7,644 bases of DNA from the NCBI GenBank assembly GCA_030040525.1, contig JASHTN010000133.1:1-7644 (forward strand). Direction: 5' to 3'. The DNA is from Gammaproteobacteria bacterium. Its GTDB lineage: Bacteria > Pseudomonadota > Gammaproteobacteria > Steroidobacterales > Steroidobacteraceae. Of this stretch, positions 1 through 6,294 are shown one piece after another. A program made the position numbers and the translations under genes. The notes beneath the pieces were generated by a model that was not told the DNA's origin, did not search any database, and saw only the letters and a program-made list of their open reading frames with translations. Numbering within the stretch: position 1 is the stretch's first letter; each line of letters starts with the position of its first letter.

Positions 1-564
1 AACCTGCCCTGGCGTGGCGTCGGAAGCCTCGAAGGGCGGCGGATCGCGACCACTTACCCCTACCTCCTCGAGCGATATCTGCGTGACCGGCACGTGAGCG
101 CCGACATCGTGACGCTCTCTGGGTCGGTCGAGATCGCCCCGCGCTTAGGCAGAGCCGACCTCATCTGCGATCTCGTCTCGACCGGCTCGACGCTGCAAGC
201 CAATCACCTCACCGAGGTCGAGACCGTGCTCGAGAGCCACGCGGTGCTCATCAGGACGCCGCTCGATCTAAGGCCGGAGAAGGCCGAGTGGGTTGAGCGA
301 CTCTTGCAGCGCATCGATGGCGTGCAGCAGGTGCGCGAGAGCAAGTACATCATGCTGCATGCACCCCGCACGGCGCTCGCCGAGATCAGAAGGCTCCTCC
401 CCGGCTCCGAGTCGCCGACCATCATTCCGCTCGAGGGCGCCCCCGACAAAGTCGCGGTGCACGCCGTGTGCCGCGAGAACGTCTTCTGGGAGACGCTCGA
501 GAGCTTAAAGCTCGCAGGTGCGAGCGCACTCCTCGTGCTGCCGGTCGAGAAGATGCTGAGCTGA
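1..564 (+). CDS. hisG: ATP phosphoribosyltransferase, long form (3' part)
   Basis: HisG condenses ATP with PRPP to phosphoribosyl-ATP, the first and feedback-controlled step of histidine synthesis, in the cytoplasm. The reading frame is open from base 1, so the start is outside the window. The 187 visible residues match the C-terminal two thirds of the roughly 300-residue long-form enzyme. The segment reading GSVEIAPRLGRADLICD, followed by the PRPP-binding loop DLVSTGSTL, is the catalytic-domain signature. Further on, ESKYIMLHAP starts the C-terminal ACT-like regulatory domain that binds histidine, and the protein ends with the typical LVLPVEKM. The regulatory domain means this form should work without HisZ and be inhibited directly by histidine (family knowledge). 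A GTG at 94 is internal to the conserved domain and is not the start. The stop is 5 bases before hisD. Confidence 0.97.
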   Translation, partial: NLPWRGVGSLEGRRIATTYPYLLERYLRDRHVSADIVTLSGSVEIAPRLGRADLICDLVSTGSTLQANHLTEVETVLESHAVLIRTPLDLRPEKAEWVERLLQRIDGVQQVRESKYIMLHAPRTALAEIRRLLPGSESPTIIPLEGAPDKVAVHAVCRENVFWETLESLKLAGASALLVLPVEKMLS

Positions 565-569
565 CCTTA

Positions 570-1931
570 ATGCGCATCCTCGACTGGCAGACGCTCGATG
601 AGAGTGAGCGGCGAAGGGCCCTTGCACGTCCGGAGCTCGAGAAGCACCGGGAGGTCGCACGCCTCGCCCAGGAGGTAGTCGAGGCGGTACGGGCCTTCGG
701 AGACCAGGCGTTGCGCGTCTTCACCCGACGGTTCGATGGCGTCGAGCACTCAGGACTCGCCGTGTCCGAGGCGGAGTTCGCGCAGGCGCGGAGCGCGCTG
801 ACCGAGGCGCAAATCGCCGCACTCGAGCGGGCCATCGACAACGTCCGCGCGTTCCACGCCGCGCAGCTCCCCGAACGCTTGGCGGTAGAAACCGAACCCG
901 GCGTGCGCTGCGAGCAACTCATACGCCCGATCGGGGCGGTGGGACTCTACGTGCCGGCCGGCAGTGCCCCGCTTCCGTCTGCGGTAATCATGCTGGCGGT
1001 GCCGGCCGCGGTGGCGGGGTGCCCCACGCGGATCCTCTGCACGCCGCCGGGACCTAACGGTCGGGCACATCCGTCGATCCTGGTCGCAGCCGAGCTCTGT
1101 GGGATCGAGCAGGTCTTTAAGGTGGGCGGGGCCCAGGCGATCGCGGCGATGGCCTTCGGCACCGAGAGCGTCCCCAAGGTCGACAAGATATTCGGTCCGG
1201 GCAATGCCTGGGTGACTGCCGCGAAGCAGCGCGTAGCCCAGGATCCGCTTGGGGCGGTGTTCGATCTGCCCGCTGGCCCGTCCGAGGTGATGGTGATCGC
1301 GGATGAGACGGCGCGCGTCGATTTCGTAGCGGCGGATCTCCTCGCACAGGCCGAGCACGACGGCCTGAGCCAGGCGATTCTCGTCACGACCAGCGGTGGG
1401 CATGCGGCGCGCGTCGCGCAGTCGCTCTCGAGCGAGTACCAGAAGCTGTCGAGACGGGTGATTCTCGAGCGCTCGCTTGAAGCTTGCCGGTGCATTCTGG
1501 TGCCGGACCTCACGACCGCCTGCACAGTCGCCAATCTTTACGCCCCGGAGCACCTCATCCTTGAGATTGAGGAGCCGCGGCGGTGGCTAAAGGAGATTCG
1601 CAACGCCGGGGCGGTGTTCCTCGGCGCCTGGTCGCCGGAGCCGATGGGGGATTACTGCACGGGCGCGAACCACGTGCTGCCGACCTACGGCTACGCGCGC
1701 GCGGCGAGCGGCCTCACGCTGCGGGATTTCACAAAGACGATCAGCGTGCAGGAGCTGAGCCGCGAGGGGTTGCTTGCACTCGGTCCCACGGCCGTCGCGC
1801 TCGCCGAGCTCGAGGGGCTGGACGGCCACGCGCGGGCGGTGAATCTGCGGCTCGCGGCGCTGAATGCGGCGCAGGCGAAGGAGAAGCAATGGGCCCCCAG
1901 CGGCGCGGGGGCGCCGCAGGGGCTGGCGTGA
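570..1931 (+). CDS. hisD: Histidinol dehydrogenase
   Basis: HisD is the zinc enzyme for the last two steps: it oxidises L-histidinol to histidinal and then to histidine with two NAD+. The ATG at 570 gives 453 residues and fits the family N-terminus; the frame is open further upstream, but that part lies inside hisG. Visible signatures are FGPGNAWVTAAK and DLPAGPSEVMVIAD. The zinc ligands can be placed as Gln260 and His263 (LAQAEHD), Asp361 (MGDYCTGANH) and His420 (LDGHARAV). The catalytic pair is Glu327-His328 (APEHL). All of these sit one residue after the E. coli positions. The protein is about 20 residues longer than E. coli HisD; the surplus is a Gly/Ala/Pro-rich tail encoded by a GC-rich inverted repeat. 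No clear Shine-Dalgarno precedes the ATG, so translation is probably coupled to hisG, 5 bases upstream. Confidence 0.97.
   Translation: MRILDWQTLDESERRRALARPELEKHREVARLAQEVVEAVRAFGDQALRVFTRRFDGVEHSGLAVSEAEFAQARSALTEAQIAALERAIDNVRAFHAAQLPERLAVETEPGVRCEQLIRPIGAVGLYVPAGSAPLPSAVIMLAVPAAVAGCPTRILCTPPGPNGRAHPSILVAAELCGIEQVFKVGGAQAIAAMAFGTESVPKVDKIFGPGNAWVTAAKQRVAQDPLGAVFDLPAGPSEVMVIADETARVDFVAADLLAQAEHDGLSQAILVTTSGGHAARVAQSLSSEYQKLSRRVILERSLEACRCILVPDLTTACTVANLYAPEHLILEIEEPRRWLKEIRNAGAVFLGAWSPEPMGDYCTGANHVLPTYGYARAASGLTLRDFTKTISVQELSREGLLALGPTAVALAELEGLDGHARAVNLRLAALNAAQAKEKQWAPSGAGAPQGLA
1895..1922 (+). promoter_or_regulatory. Strong hairpin over the hisC ribosome binding region
   Basis: An inverted repeat has left arm GCGGCGC at 1900-1906 and right arm GCGCCGC at 1911-1917, with a four-G loop. 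It is extended by an A-A mismatch (1899/1918) and four more C-G pairs (1895-1898 with 1919-1922). The only purine-rich stretch before the hisC GTG (1928), AGGGG at 1918-1922, lies in the right arm. No T-run follows, so this does not look like an intrinsic terminator. I infer that the hisC start is masked unless ribosomes translating hisD open the stem. That would couple the two genes. Confidence 0.45.
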
Positions 1932-2983
1932 GCTGGATCAAAAAGCTCGCGCGGGCGGACATCGTCGCGCTCAAGACCTATGAGCCGGTGGCGTCGACCC
2001 CCGGTTTCACGCGCCTGCATGCGAACGAGTTGCCGTGGCGGCACCCGCGGGATGAGTCGGCCGCGGGTTTGAATCGCTATCCCGAAACCCAGCCCCGGGC
2101 CCTCCTCGAGCGGCTGGCGAGCCTTTATCGGGTGGGGCTGGACTCGATCCTCCCCTGCCGCGGGTCGAACGACGCAATTGACCTCCTGGTGCGCGCCTTC
2201 TGCCGCGCCGGGGAGGATGCCGTGGTTCATTGCCCGCCGACCTTCGGCATGTACGCGCACGCTGCGCGCGTGCAGGGGGCGAAGGTGCTCAGCGTGCCGC
2301 TCAAAGCCCGGCGAGGCTTTGCGCTCGATACGAAGGGGGTGCTCGCGCGCCGCGCGGAGGCGGTGAAGATCGTGTTCCTCTGCTCGCCGAACAATCCCAC
2401 GGGTAACCTTCTCTCGGAAGCCGCGATCCTCGAGGTGGCAGACGCGCTCGCAGAGCAAGCGCTCGTGGTCGTGGATGAGGCGTACGTCGAGTTCTCGCGC
2501 TGCGAGAGTCTAGCGAGGCATCTCGCGCAGCGGCCGCAGCTTGTGATCCTAAGGACGCTCTCCAAGGCTCGAGGGTTAGCGGGGGTGCGCTGCGGGGCAC
2601 TCATCGCGCATCCGGAGGTGATTGCACTCACCGCCAAGGTGATGCCGCCTTGCGCCATCAGTCAGCTGACGCTGGAGATCGTGTTGAGTCACCTGGTGGC
2701 GGCGCAGCTTCACTTCATGGATCAGTGCGTCGCACAGGTCATCAAAGAGCGGGCACGCCTCGAGAGCGCACTGCATCGGATCGTGGCGATCAGGGAGGTG
2801 TACCCCAGCGAGGCCAACTTCATCCTGGCGCGCTTATTTGATGCGGGCAGTGCTCTCGAGCGCGCACGCGTGGCAAGCGTGCTGGTGCGCGATGCCCGGG
2901 GGCACCCCGAGCTCCCCGATGCGCTAAGGATCAGCGTCGGCACGCCGGAGGAGAACGATCGGCTGCTTGAGGCTTGGGCATGA
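1928..2983 (+). CDS. hisC: Histidinol-phosphate aminotransferase
   Basis: HisC is a PLP-dependent fold-type I aminotransferase that converts imidazole acetol phosphate and glutamate to histidinol phosphate and 2-oxoglutarate. The start is taken as the GTG at 1928, whose last bases overlap the hisD stop (GTGA); this gives 351 residues, the normal family length. Upstream in-frame codons belong to hisD. The N-terminus contains the substrate-side segment TRLHANELPW. The PLP site is seen as SPNNPTGN (residues 153-160), DEAYVEFS, and the Schiff-base lysine Lys213 in TLSKARGLAG, one residue short of Lys214 in E. coli HisC. The gene sits between hisD and hisB, as in the gammaproteobacterial operon. 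Its ribosome binding region lies in a hairpin at 1895-1922, so expression is probably coupled to hisD. Confidence 0.96.
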   Translation: MSWIKKLARADIVALKTYEPVASTPGFTRLHANELPWRHPRDESAAGLNRYPETQPRALLERLASLYRVGLDSILPCRGSNDAIDLLVRAFCRAGEDAVVHCPPTFGMYAHAARVQGAKVLSVPLKARRGFALDTKGVLARRAEAVKIVFLCSPNNPTGNLLSEAAILEVADALAEQALVVVDEAYVEFSRCESLARHLAQRPQLVILRTLSKARGLAGVRCGALIAHPEVIALTAKVMPPCAISQLTLEIVLSHLVAAQLHFMDQCVAQVIKERARLESALHRIVAIREVYPSEANFILARLFDAGSALERARVASVLVRDARGHPELPDALRISVGTPEENDRLLEAWA

Positions 2984-3561
2984 GCGCCCGGCGGGCGGCG
3001 GAGGTCGTCCGGGAGACTTCCGAGGTGCGGGTGCAGGTGTGCGTCGACCTCGATGCGACCGAGCCGCTGCGGGCGGCAACCGGCATCGGGTTCTTCGATC
3101 ACATGCTGGAGCAGCTCGGCAAGCATGGCGGCTTCTCGCTGGCTCTCAGCGCCAGGGGTGATCTCGAGATCGATGAACATCATACGGTCGAGGATTGCGC
3201 GCTCACGCTGGGCGAGGCGTTGAAGCGCGCGCTCGGCACGAAGGTGGGGATAGCGCGCTATGGGTTTCTGCTGCCGATGGATGAGAGTCTGGCGCAGATC
3301 GCCATCGATCTGTCGGGCCGTCCGTATGCGGTGTTCGAGGGGGTGTTTCCGCGGGAGTCGGTGGGTGGGTTGCCGACGGAGCTCGTGCCGCACTTTTTCC
3401 GCTCACTGAGTCAGTCGCTGGGGGCGGCGATTCACGTGAAGGTCACGGGGGAGAACACCCATCACATGGTCGAGGCGTGCTTCAAGGGAGTCGGAAGGGC
3501 GCTGCGGCAGGCGATTCGGCGTGAAGGCGGGGGCTTGCCGAGTACTAAGGGGCTGCTGTGA
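2980..3561 (+). CDS. hisB: Imidazoleglycerol-phosphate dehydratase, single domain
   Basis: HisB removes water from imidazole glycerol phosphate to give imidazole acetol phosphate, using a two-manganese centre in a 24-subunit assembly (family knowledge). The ATG at 2980 overlaps the hisC stop (ATGA) and follows TGAGG at 2968-2972, giving 193 residues, standard for the single-domain enzyme. A TTG two codons earlier is possible but less likely. Metal-binding motifs are visible: GFFDHML (37-43), DEHHTVED (65-72), PHFFRSL (137-143) and NTHHMVEACFKG (159-170). There is no N-terminal HAD phosphatase domain like the one in enterobacterial HisB, so this protein cannot supply histidinol-phosphate phosphatase. 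Confidence 0.96.
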   Translation: MSARRAAEVVRETSEVRVQVCVDLDATEPLRAATGIGFFDHMLEQLGKHGGFSLALSARGDLEIDEHHTVEDCALTLGEALKRALGTKVGIARYGFLLPMDESLAQIAIDLSGRPYAVFEGVFPRESVGGLPTELVPHFFRSLSQSLGAAIHVKVTGENTHHMVEACFKGVGRALRQAIRREGGGLPSTKGLL

Positions 3562-4151
3562 AGGAAGTCGTCATCGTGGACTCCGGAGGCGCGAATCTCG
3601 GCTCGCTCGAATACGCGCTTCAGCGTGCGGGCGCCAAAGCGCGGATGACCCGAGAGGCGAGCGAGATCGGCTCCGCCAGCCATGTCGTGTTACCGGGGGT
3701 GGGGGCCGCGGCGAATGCCATGCAGCGCTTGAGGAGCGCGGGCCTTACGACGACGCTCGCCCTTCTCACCCAGCCGGTGCTCGGGATCTGCTTAGGCATG
3801 CAGCTCCTCTTCCGCGACTCCGAGGAAGGTCCGACCGAGTGCTTAGGAGTCCTGCCCGACACCGTGCGCCGCATCCACGGCGCCCCCGGGCGCCCCGTGC
3901 CGCACATGGGTTGGAACCAGGTGAAGTCGAACCGTGACGATCCGCTCCTCGAGGGACTCGGGCGCGAACCGTACGCCTACTTCGTACATAGCTACGCGGC
4001 TTGCGTCTCCGACGTGACGCTCGCGCACACCGACTATGGCAAGCCCCTCTCGGCGGTGGTCCGCCACGGGAACTTCTGCGGGACGCAGTTTCACCCCGAG
4101 CGCTCCGGTACGACAGGCGCCCGCGTGCTCGAGAATTTCCTGAGGCTCTGA
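3558..4151 (+). CDS. hisH: Imidazole glycerol phosphate synthase, glutamine amidotransferase subunit
   Basis: HisH is the glutaminase half of imidazole glycerol phosphate synthase; it hydrolyses glutamine and passes ammonia through the barrel of HisF. The GTG at 3558 overlaps the hisB stop (GTGA) and follows a good Shine-Dalgarno, TAAGGGG at 3546-3552, spaced by 5 bases. The product is 197 residues, the usual length. Class I amidotransferase features are present: an N-terminal DSGGANLGSL strand-loop, the oxyanion-strand segment PGVG (46-49), nucleophile Cys78 in GICLGMQLL, and the His179/Glu181 pair in QFHPERSG. PHMGWNQV and FVHSYA are further family blocks. The gene lies directly before hisA, three bases away, and its partner hisF follows hisA. 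Confidence 0.97.
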   Translation: MKEVVIVDSGGANLGSLEYALQRAGAKARMTREASEIGSASHVVLPGVGAAANAMQRLRSAGLTTTLALLTQPVLGICLGMQLLFRDSEEGPTECLGVLPDTVRRIHGAPGRPVPHMGWNQVKSNRDDPLLEGLGREPYAYFVHSYAACVSDVTLAHTDYGKPLSAVVRHGNFCGTQFHPERSGTTGARVLENFLRL

Positions 4152-4154
4152 CCG

Positions 4155-4925
4155 ATGCTGCTCATGCCTTCCATCGATCTGCGAGGCGGACACTGCGTTC
4201 GCCTTCGGCAGGGCGACTTCTCCGCCGAAACGGCCTATGCAGTGAAACCCGCCGCCCTCTTACGCCGCTACCAGACTCTTGGTGCACGCTGGGTCCATGT
4301 CGTGGATCTCGACGGCGCCAAGGACGGCGTGCGGCTCAATGCCACCCTTATCGAGGCCCTGGCTCGGCATCCCTCCATTCGCCTGCAAGTCGGGGGGGGC
4401 GCGCGGAGCACCTACGCTATCGAGGCGTTGCTCGACGCCGGCGTTGGCCGCGTCGTAGTGGGGAGCGCTGCGGTGGAGCGACCCAGCGAAGTGCATGGCT
4501 GGCTCAAAGCCTATGGCGCGGAGCGCATTTGTCTCGCGTTCGACGTGCGTATCGACGGCGCCGGTGAGCCGTCGGTGCACACCCAGGGTTGGGCACGCGA
4601 CAGCGTGGTCTCACTGTGGGATGCGCTCGGCGCCTTCCCCACCGGAGCGATGCAGCACGTGCTGTGCACCGACATTGCGTGCGACGGCACGTTGCGGGGA
4701 CCGAATCTCGCCCTCTACCGTAGCGCCCTCGCCCGCTTTCCGCGTCTGAGCTGGCAGGCCTCCGGAGGTATCCGCAACGCCGCGGATCTCACGGCGCTCG
4801 CCCAGCTCGGTGTGGCTGCCGCGGTGAGCGGCAGGGCATTACTCGAGAAACGCATCACTGATGAGGAGTTGCAGCCATTCTTGCCCGCCGCATCATCCCC
4901 TGCCTCGACGTCCGCGACGGCGTAG
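4155..4925 (+). CDS. hisA: ProFAR isomerase (phosphoribosylformimino-AICAR-phosphate isomerase)
   Basis: HisA is a TIM-barrel enzyme that carries out the Amadori rearrangement of ProFAR to PRFAR, the substrate of HisH/HisF. The ATG at 4155 follows GAGG (4142-4145). It places the first catalytic aspartate at Asp8 in MPSIDLRGG, the canonical spot; the second is Asp130 in AFDVRID. Phosphate-binding half-barrel repeats are visible as LQVGGGARS, VVVGSAAV, and the paired QASGGIRNA and VSGRALLE. At 256 residues it is about 10 longer than E. coli HisA. The last 16 or so residues, after LQPFL, form a low-complexity Ala/Ser/Thr/Pro tail. That tail is read out of frame through the conserved first codons of hisF, because the hisA stop lies 49 bases inside hisF. 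Confidence 0.96.
   Translation: MLLMPSIDLRGGHCVRLRQGDFSAETAYAVKPAALLRRYQTLGARWVHVVDLDGAKDGVRLNATLIEALARHPSIRLQVGGGARSTYAIEALLDAGVGRVVVGSAAVERPSEVHGWLKAYGAERICLAFDVRIDGAGEPSVHTQGWARDSVVSLWDALGAFPTGAMQHVLCTDIACDGTLRGPNLALYRSALARFPRLSWQASGGIRNAADLTALAQLGVAAAVSGRALLEKRITDEELQPFLPAASSPASTSATA
4863..4868 (+). promoter_or_regulatory. Shine-Dalgarno site that decides the hisF start
   Basis: GAGGAG lies inside hisA, 8 bases before the ATT at 4877. It is among the best Shine-Dalgarno matches in the operon. It supports initiation at ATT 4877 rather than at the in-frame GTG at 4937, which would delete conserved and catalytic residues. Confidence 0.7.
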
Positions 4926-5647
4926 TCGTTAAGGGCGTGCGCTTCCGCGACCACGAGGTCGTGGGCGATGTCCTCGAGCTCGCGCAGCGGTATCGGGATG
5001 AGGGCGCAGACGAGCTCGTGCTCTATGACATCACTGCGAGCCCCGAGGGACGCTGCGTCGACCGCGAGTGGGTGCGGCGCGTCGCCGAAGTGCTTGACAT
5101 TCCCTTCTGCGTCGCAGGGGGTATCCGCTCGGTGGGCGATGCCGAGGCGGCACTGCATGCCGGGGCCGACAAGATCTCGGTGAACTCTCCCGCACTCGAT
5201 GACCCTTCTCTCATCGATGAGCTCAGCATCCGCTTCGGCTCGCAGTGCGTGGTCGTGGGCATCGACAGCCAGCGAACCATCCGGGGGTTTCGCGCCTGGC
5301 AGTGGAGCGGTGACCCCCGGCGTGCGCGCGACAGTGGGCGTGCGGTGCTCGGCTGGGTGCACGAGGCGCAGCAACGCGGAGCCGGCGAGATCGTTCTCAA
5401 TTGCATAGCGAACGATGGCGGGCGGCGCGGCTACGATCTGGAGCAGCTCGCTGCCGCGCGAAGCATCTGTCACGTACCGCTCGTCGCCTCAGGAGGCGCG
5501 GGGGCTGTTGGACACTTCACGGAGGTCTTCAGGGAGGCAAGAGTGGACGGCGCACTCGCTGCCGGCGTGTTTCATTCGGGGCACATTCGCATCCCCGCAC
5601 TTAAGAGAGAGCTGCGCGCGGCGGGTATTGCCGTGAGGCTGCCATGA
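4877..5647 (+). CDS. hisF: Imidazole glycerol phosphate synthase, cyclase subunit, probable ATT start
   Basis: HisF is the TIM-barrel synthase half that uses HisH-derived ammonia to convert PRFAR to imidazole glycerol phosphate and AICAR. The frame is closed by a TGA at 4862-4864. Between it and the conserved RRIIPCLDVRDG there is no ATG, GTG or TTG. The ATT at 4877 occupies the exact place of Met1 in E. coli HisF (MLAKRIIPCLD). It gives 256 residues, against 258 there, and puts the catalytic aspartates at the canonical Asp11 (CLD) and Asp130 (VGIDS). GAGGAG lies 8 bases upstream. The first ATG/GTG-type codon, GTG 4937, would remove beta strand 1 and Asp11. Other landmarks are YDITASPEGR, FCVAGGIRSV, DKISVNSPAL, GAGEIVLN and VASGGAG. 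The gene overlaps hisA by 49 bases, and its stop overlaps the hisIE start (ATGA). Confidence 0.93.
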   Translation: MLARRIIPCLDVRDGVVVKGVRFRDHEVVGDVLELAQRYRDEGADELVLYDITASPEGRCVDREWVRRVAEVLDIPFCVAGGIRSVGDAEAALHAGADKISVNSPALDDPSLIDELSIRFGSQCVVVGIDSQRTIRGFRAWQWSGDPRRARDSGRAVLGWVHEAQQRGAGEIVLNCIANDGGRRGYDLEQLAAARSICHVPLVASGGAGAVGHFTEVFREARVDGALAAGVFHSGHIRIPALKRELRAAGIAVRLP

Positions 5648-6294
5648 GGCCTCAACGCACGCCCGTCGGCTTCGGGGATCTCGAAGCGCTCGATTTCGAC
5701 AAGGGCGGCGGTCTCCTGCCGGCGATCGTGCAGGACGCCGGGAGCGGGGCCGTGCTGACCCTCGGCTACATGAACCGCGCAGCCCTCGTCCGCAGCCTCA
5801 CGTGCCGCCGAGTGGTGTTCTACAGCCGCAGCAGGGGGCGTCTCTGGGAGAAGGGCGAGACCTCGGGCAACACCCTCGAGCTCGATGAGATCCGTACGGA
5901 CTGCGACCGCGATACGCTGCTGGTCAGCGCGCGCCCGCGTGGACCGGTCTGTCACCTGGGCACGGGCACCTGCTTCGGGGACACTGCGGGCAGACCGGAG
6001 GACGCGACCGCGTTCCTTGCGAAACTCGAGCAGGTCATCCACCAGCGCGCCGCGGCGCGTCCCGACGGCAGCTACACCTCGAAGCTACTGGCGAGCGGCT
6101 GGACGAAGATCGCGCAGAAGGTGGGCGAAGAAGGGCTCGAGGCGGCGCTGGCGGGTGCGGGCGGCAGAGACAGTGAAGTCGTCGAGGAAGTTGCAGACCT
6201 TTTCTATCACGTACTCGTGCTGCTTAAGGCGCGGGGCCTGACGCTCGAGCAGGTGATCGGGGAGTTGAGAGGGAGGCATGAGGCGCGGGGATGA
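5644..6294 (+). CDS. hisIE: Bifunctional phosphoribosyl-AMP cyclohydrolase / phosphoribosyl-ATP pyrophosphatase
   Basis: HisIE does the second and third steps: the C-terminal HisE domain cleaves pyrophosphate from phosphoribosyl-ATP, and the N-terminal HisI domain opens the adenine ring of phosphoribosyl-AMP to give ProFAR. The ATG at 5644 overlaps the hisF stop and follows GTGAGG at 5633-5638. Residues 1 to about 115 are HisI, with LGYMNRAAL, FYSRSRGRLWEKGETSGN, the metal cluster Asp86/Cys87/Asp88/Asp90 in TDCDRDT, and zinc cysteines Cys103 and Cys110 in VCHLGTGTCF. Residues of about 120-213 are HisE, with SYTSKLL, the acidic KVGEEGLE motif and EVVEEVADLFYH. The 216-residue length fits an intact fusion. 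It is the last his gene of the operon. Confidence 0.96.
   Translation: MRPQRTPVGFGDLEALDFDKGGGLLPAIVQDAGSGAVLTLGYMNRAALVRSLTCRRVVFYSRSRGRLWEKGETSGNTLELDEIRTDCDRDTLLVSARPRGPVCHLGTGTCFGDTAGRPEDATAFLAKLEQVIHQRAAARPDGSYTSKLLASGWTKIAQKVGEEGLEAALAGAGGRDSEVVEEVADLFYHVLVLLKARGLTLEQVIGELRGRHEARG

Noticed and set aside
468..569. Extended HisD starting upstream at 468, inside hisG
   Set aside because: The extra 34 residues are an out-of-frame reading of conserved hisG codons. ATG 570 matches the family N-terminus and puts the zinc ligands at standard positions.
1583..1927. Long N-terminal extension of HisC
   Set aside because: These codons overlap conserved hisD sequence in another frame and give an Arg/Gly/Ala-rich translation with no family similarity. 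GTG 1928 gives the normal length.
1691..2458. Long minus-strand open frames across the his genes (here and in most of the operon)
   Set aside because: They mirror GC-rich coding genes on the other strand, have Arg-rich unlikely compositions and no recognisable domain.
3879..3894. GGCGCC-CCCG-GGCGCC inverted repeat inside hisH
   Set aside because: It lies in conserved hisH coding sequence, away from any start or stop. Short GC palindromes of this kind are expected by chance in such GC-rich DNA.
4937..5647. Shorter hisF starting at GTG 4937
   Set aside because: It would lose the conserved N-terminal strand and catalytic Asp11, and its upstream region lacks a good ribosome binding site. ATT 4877 fits alignment, length and spacing.
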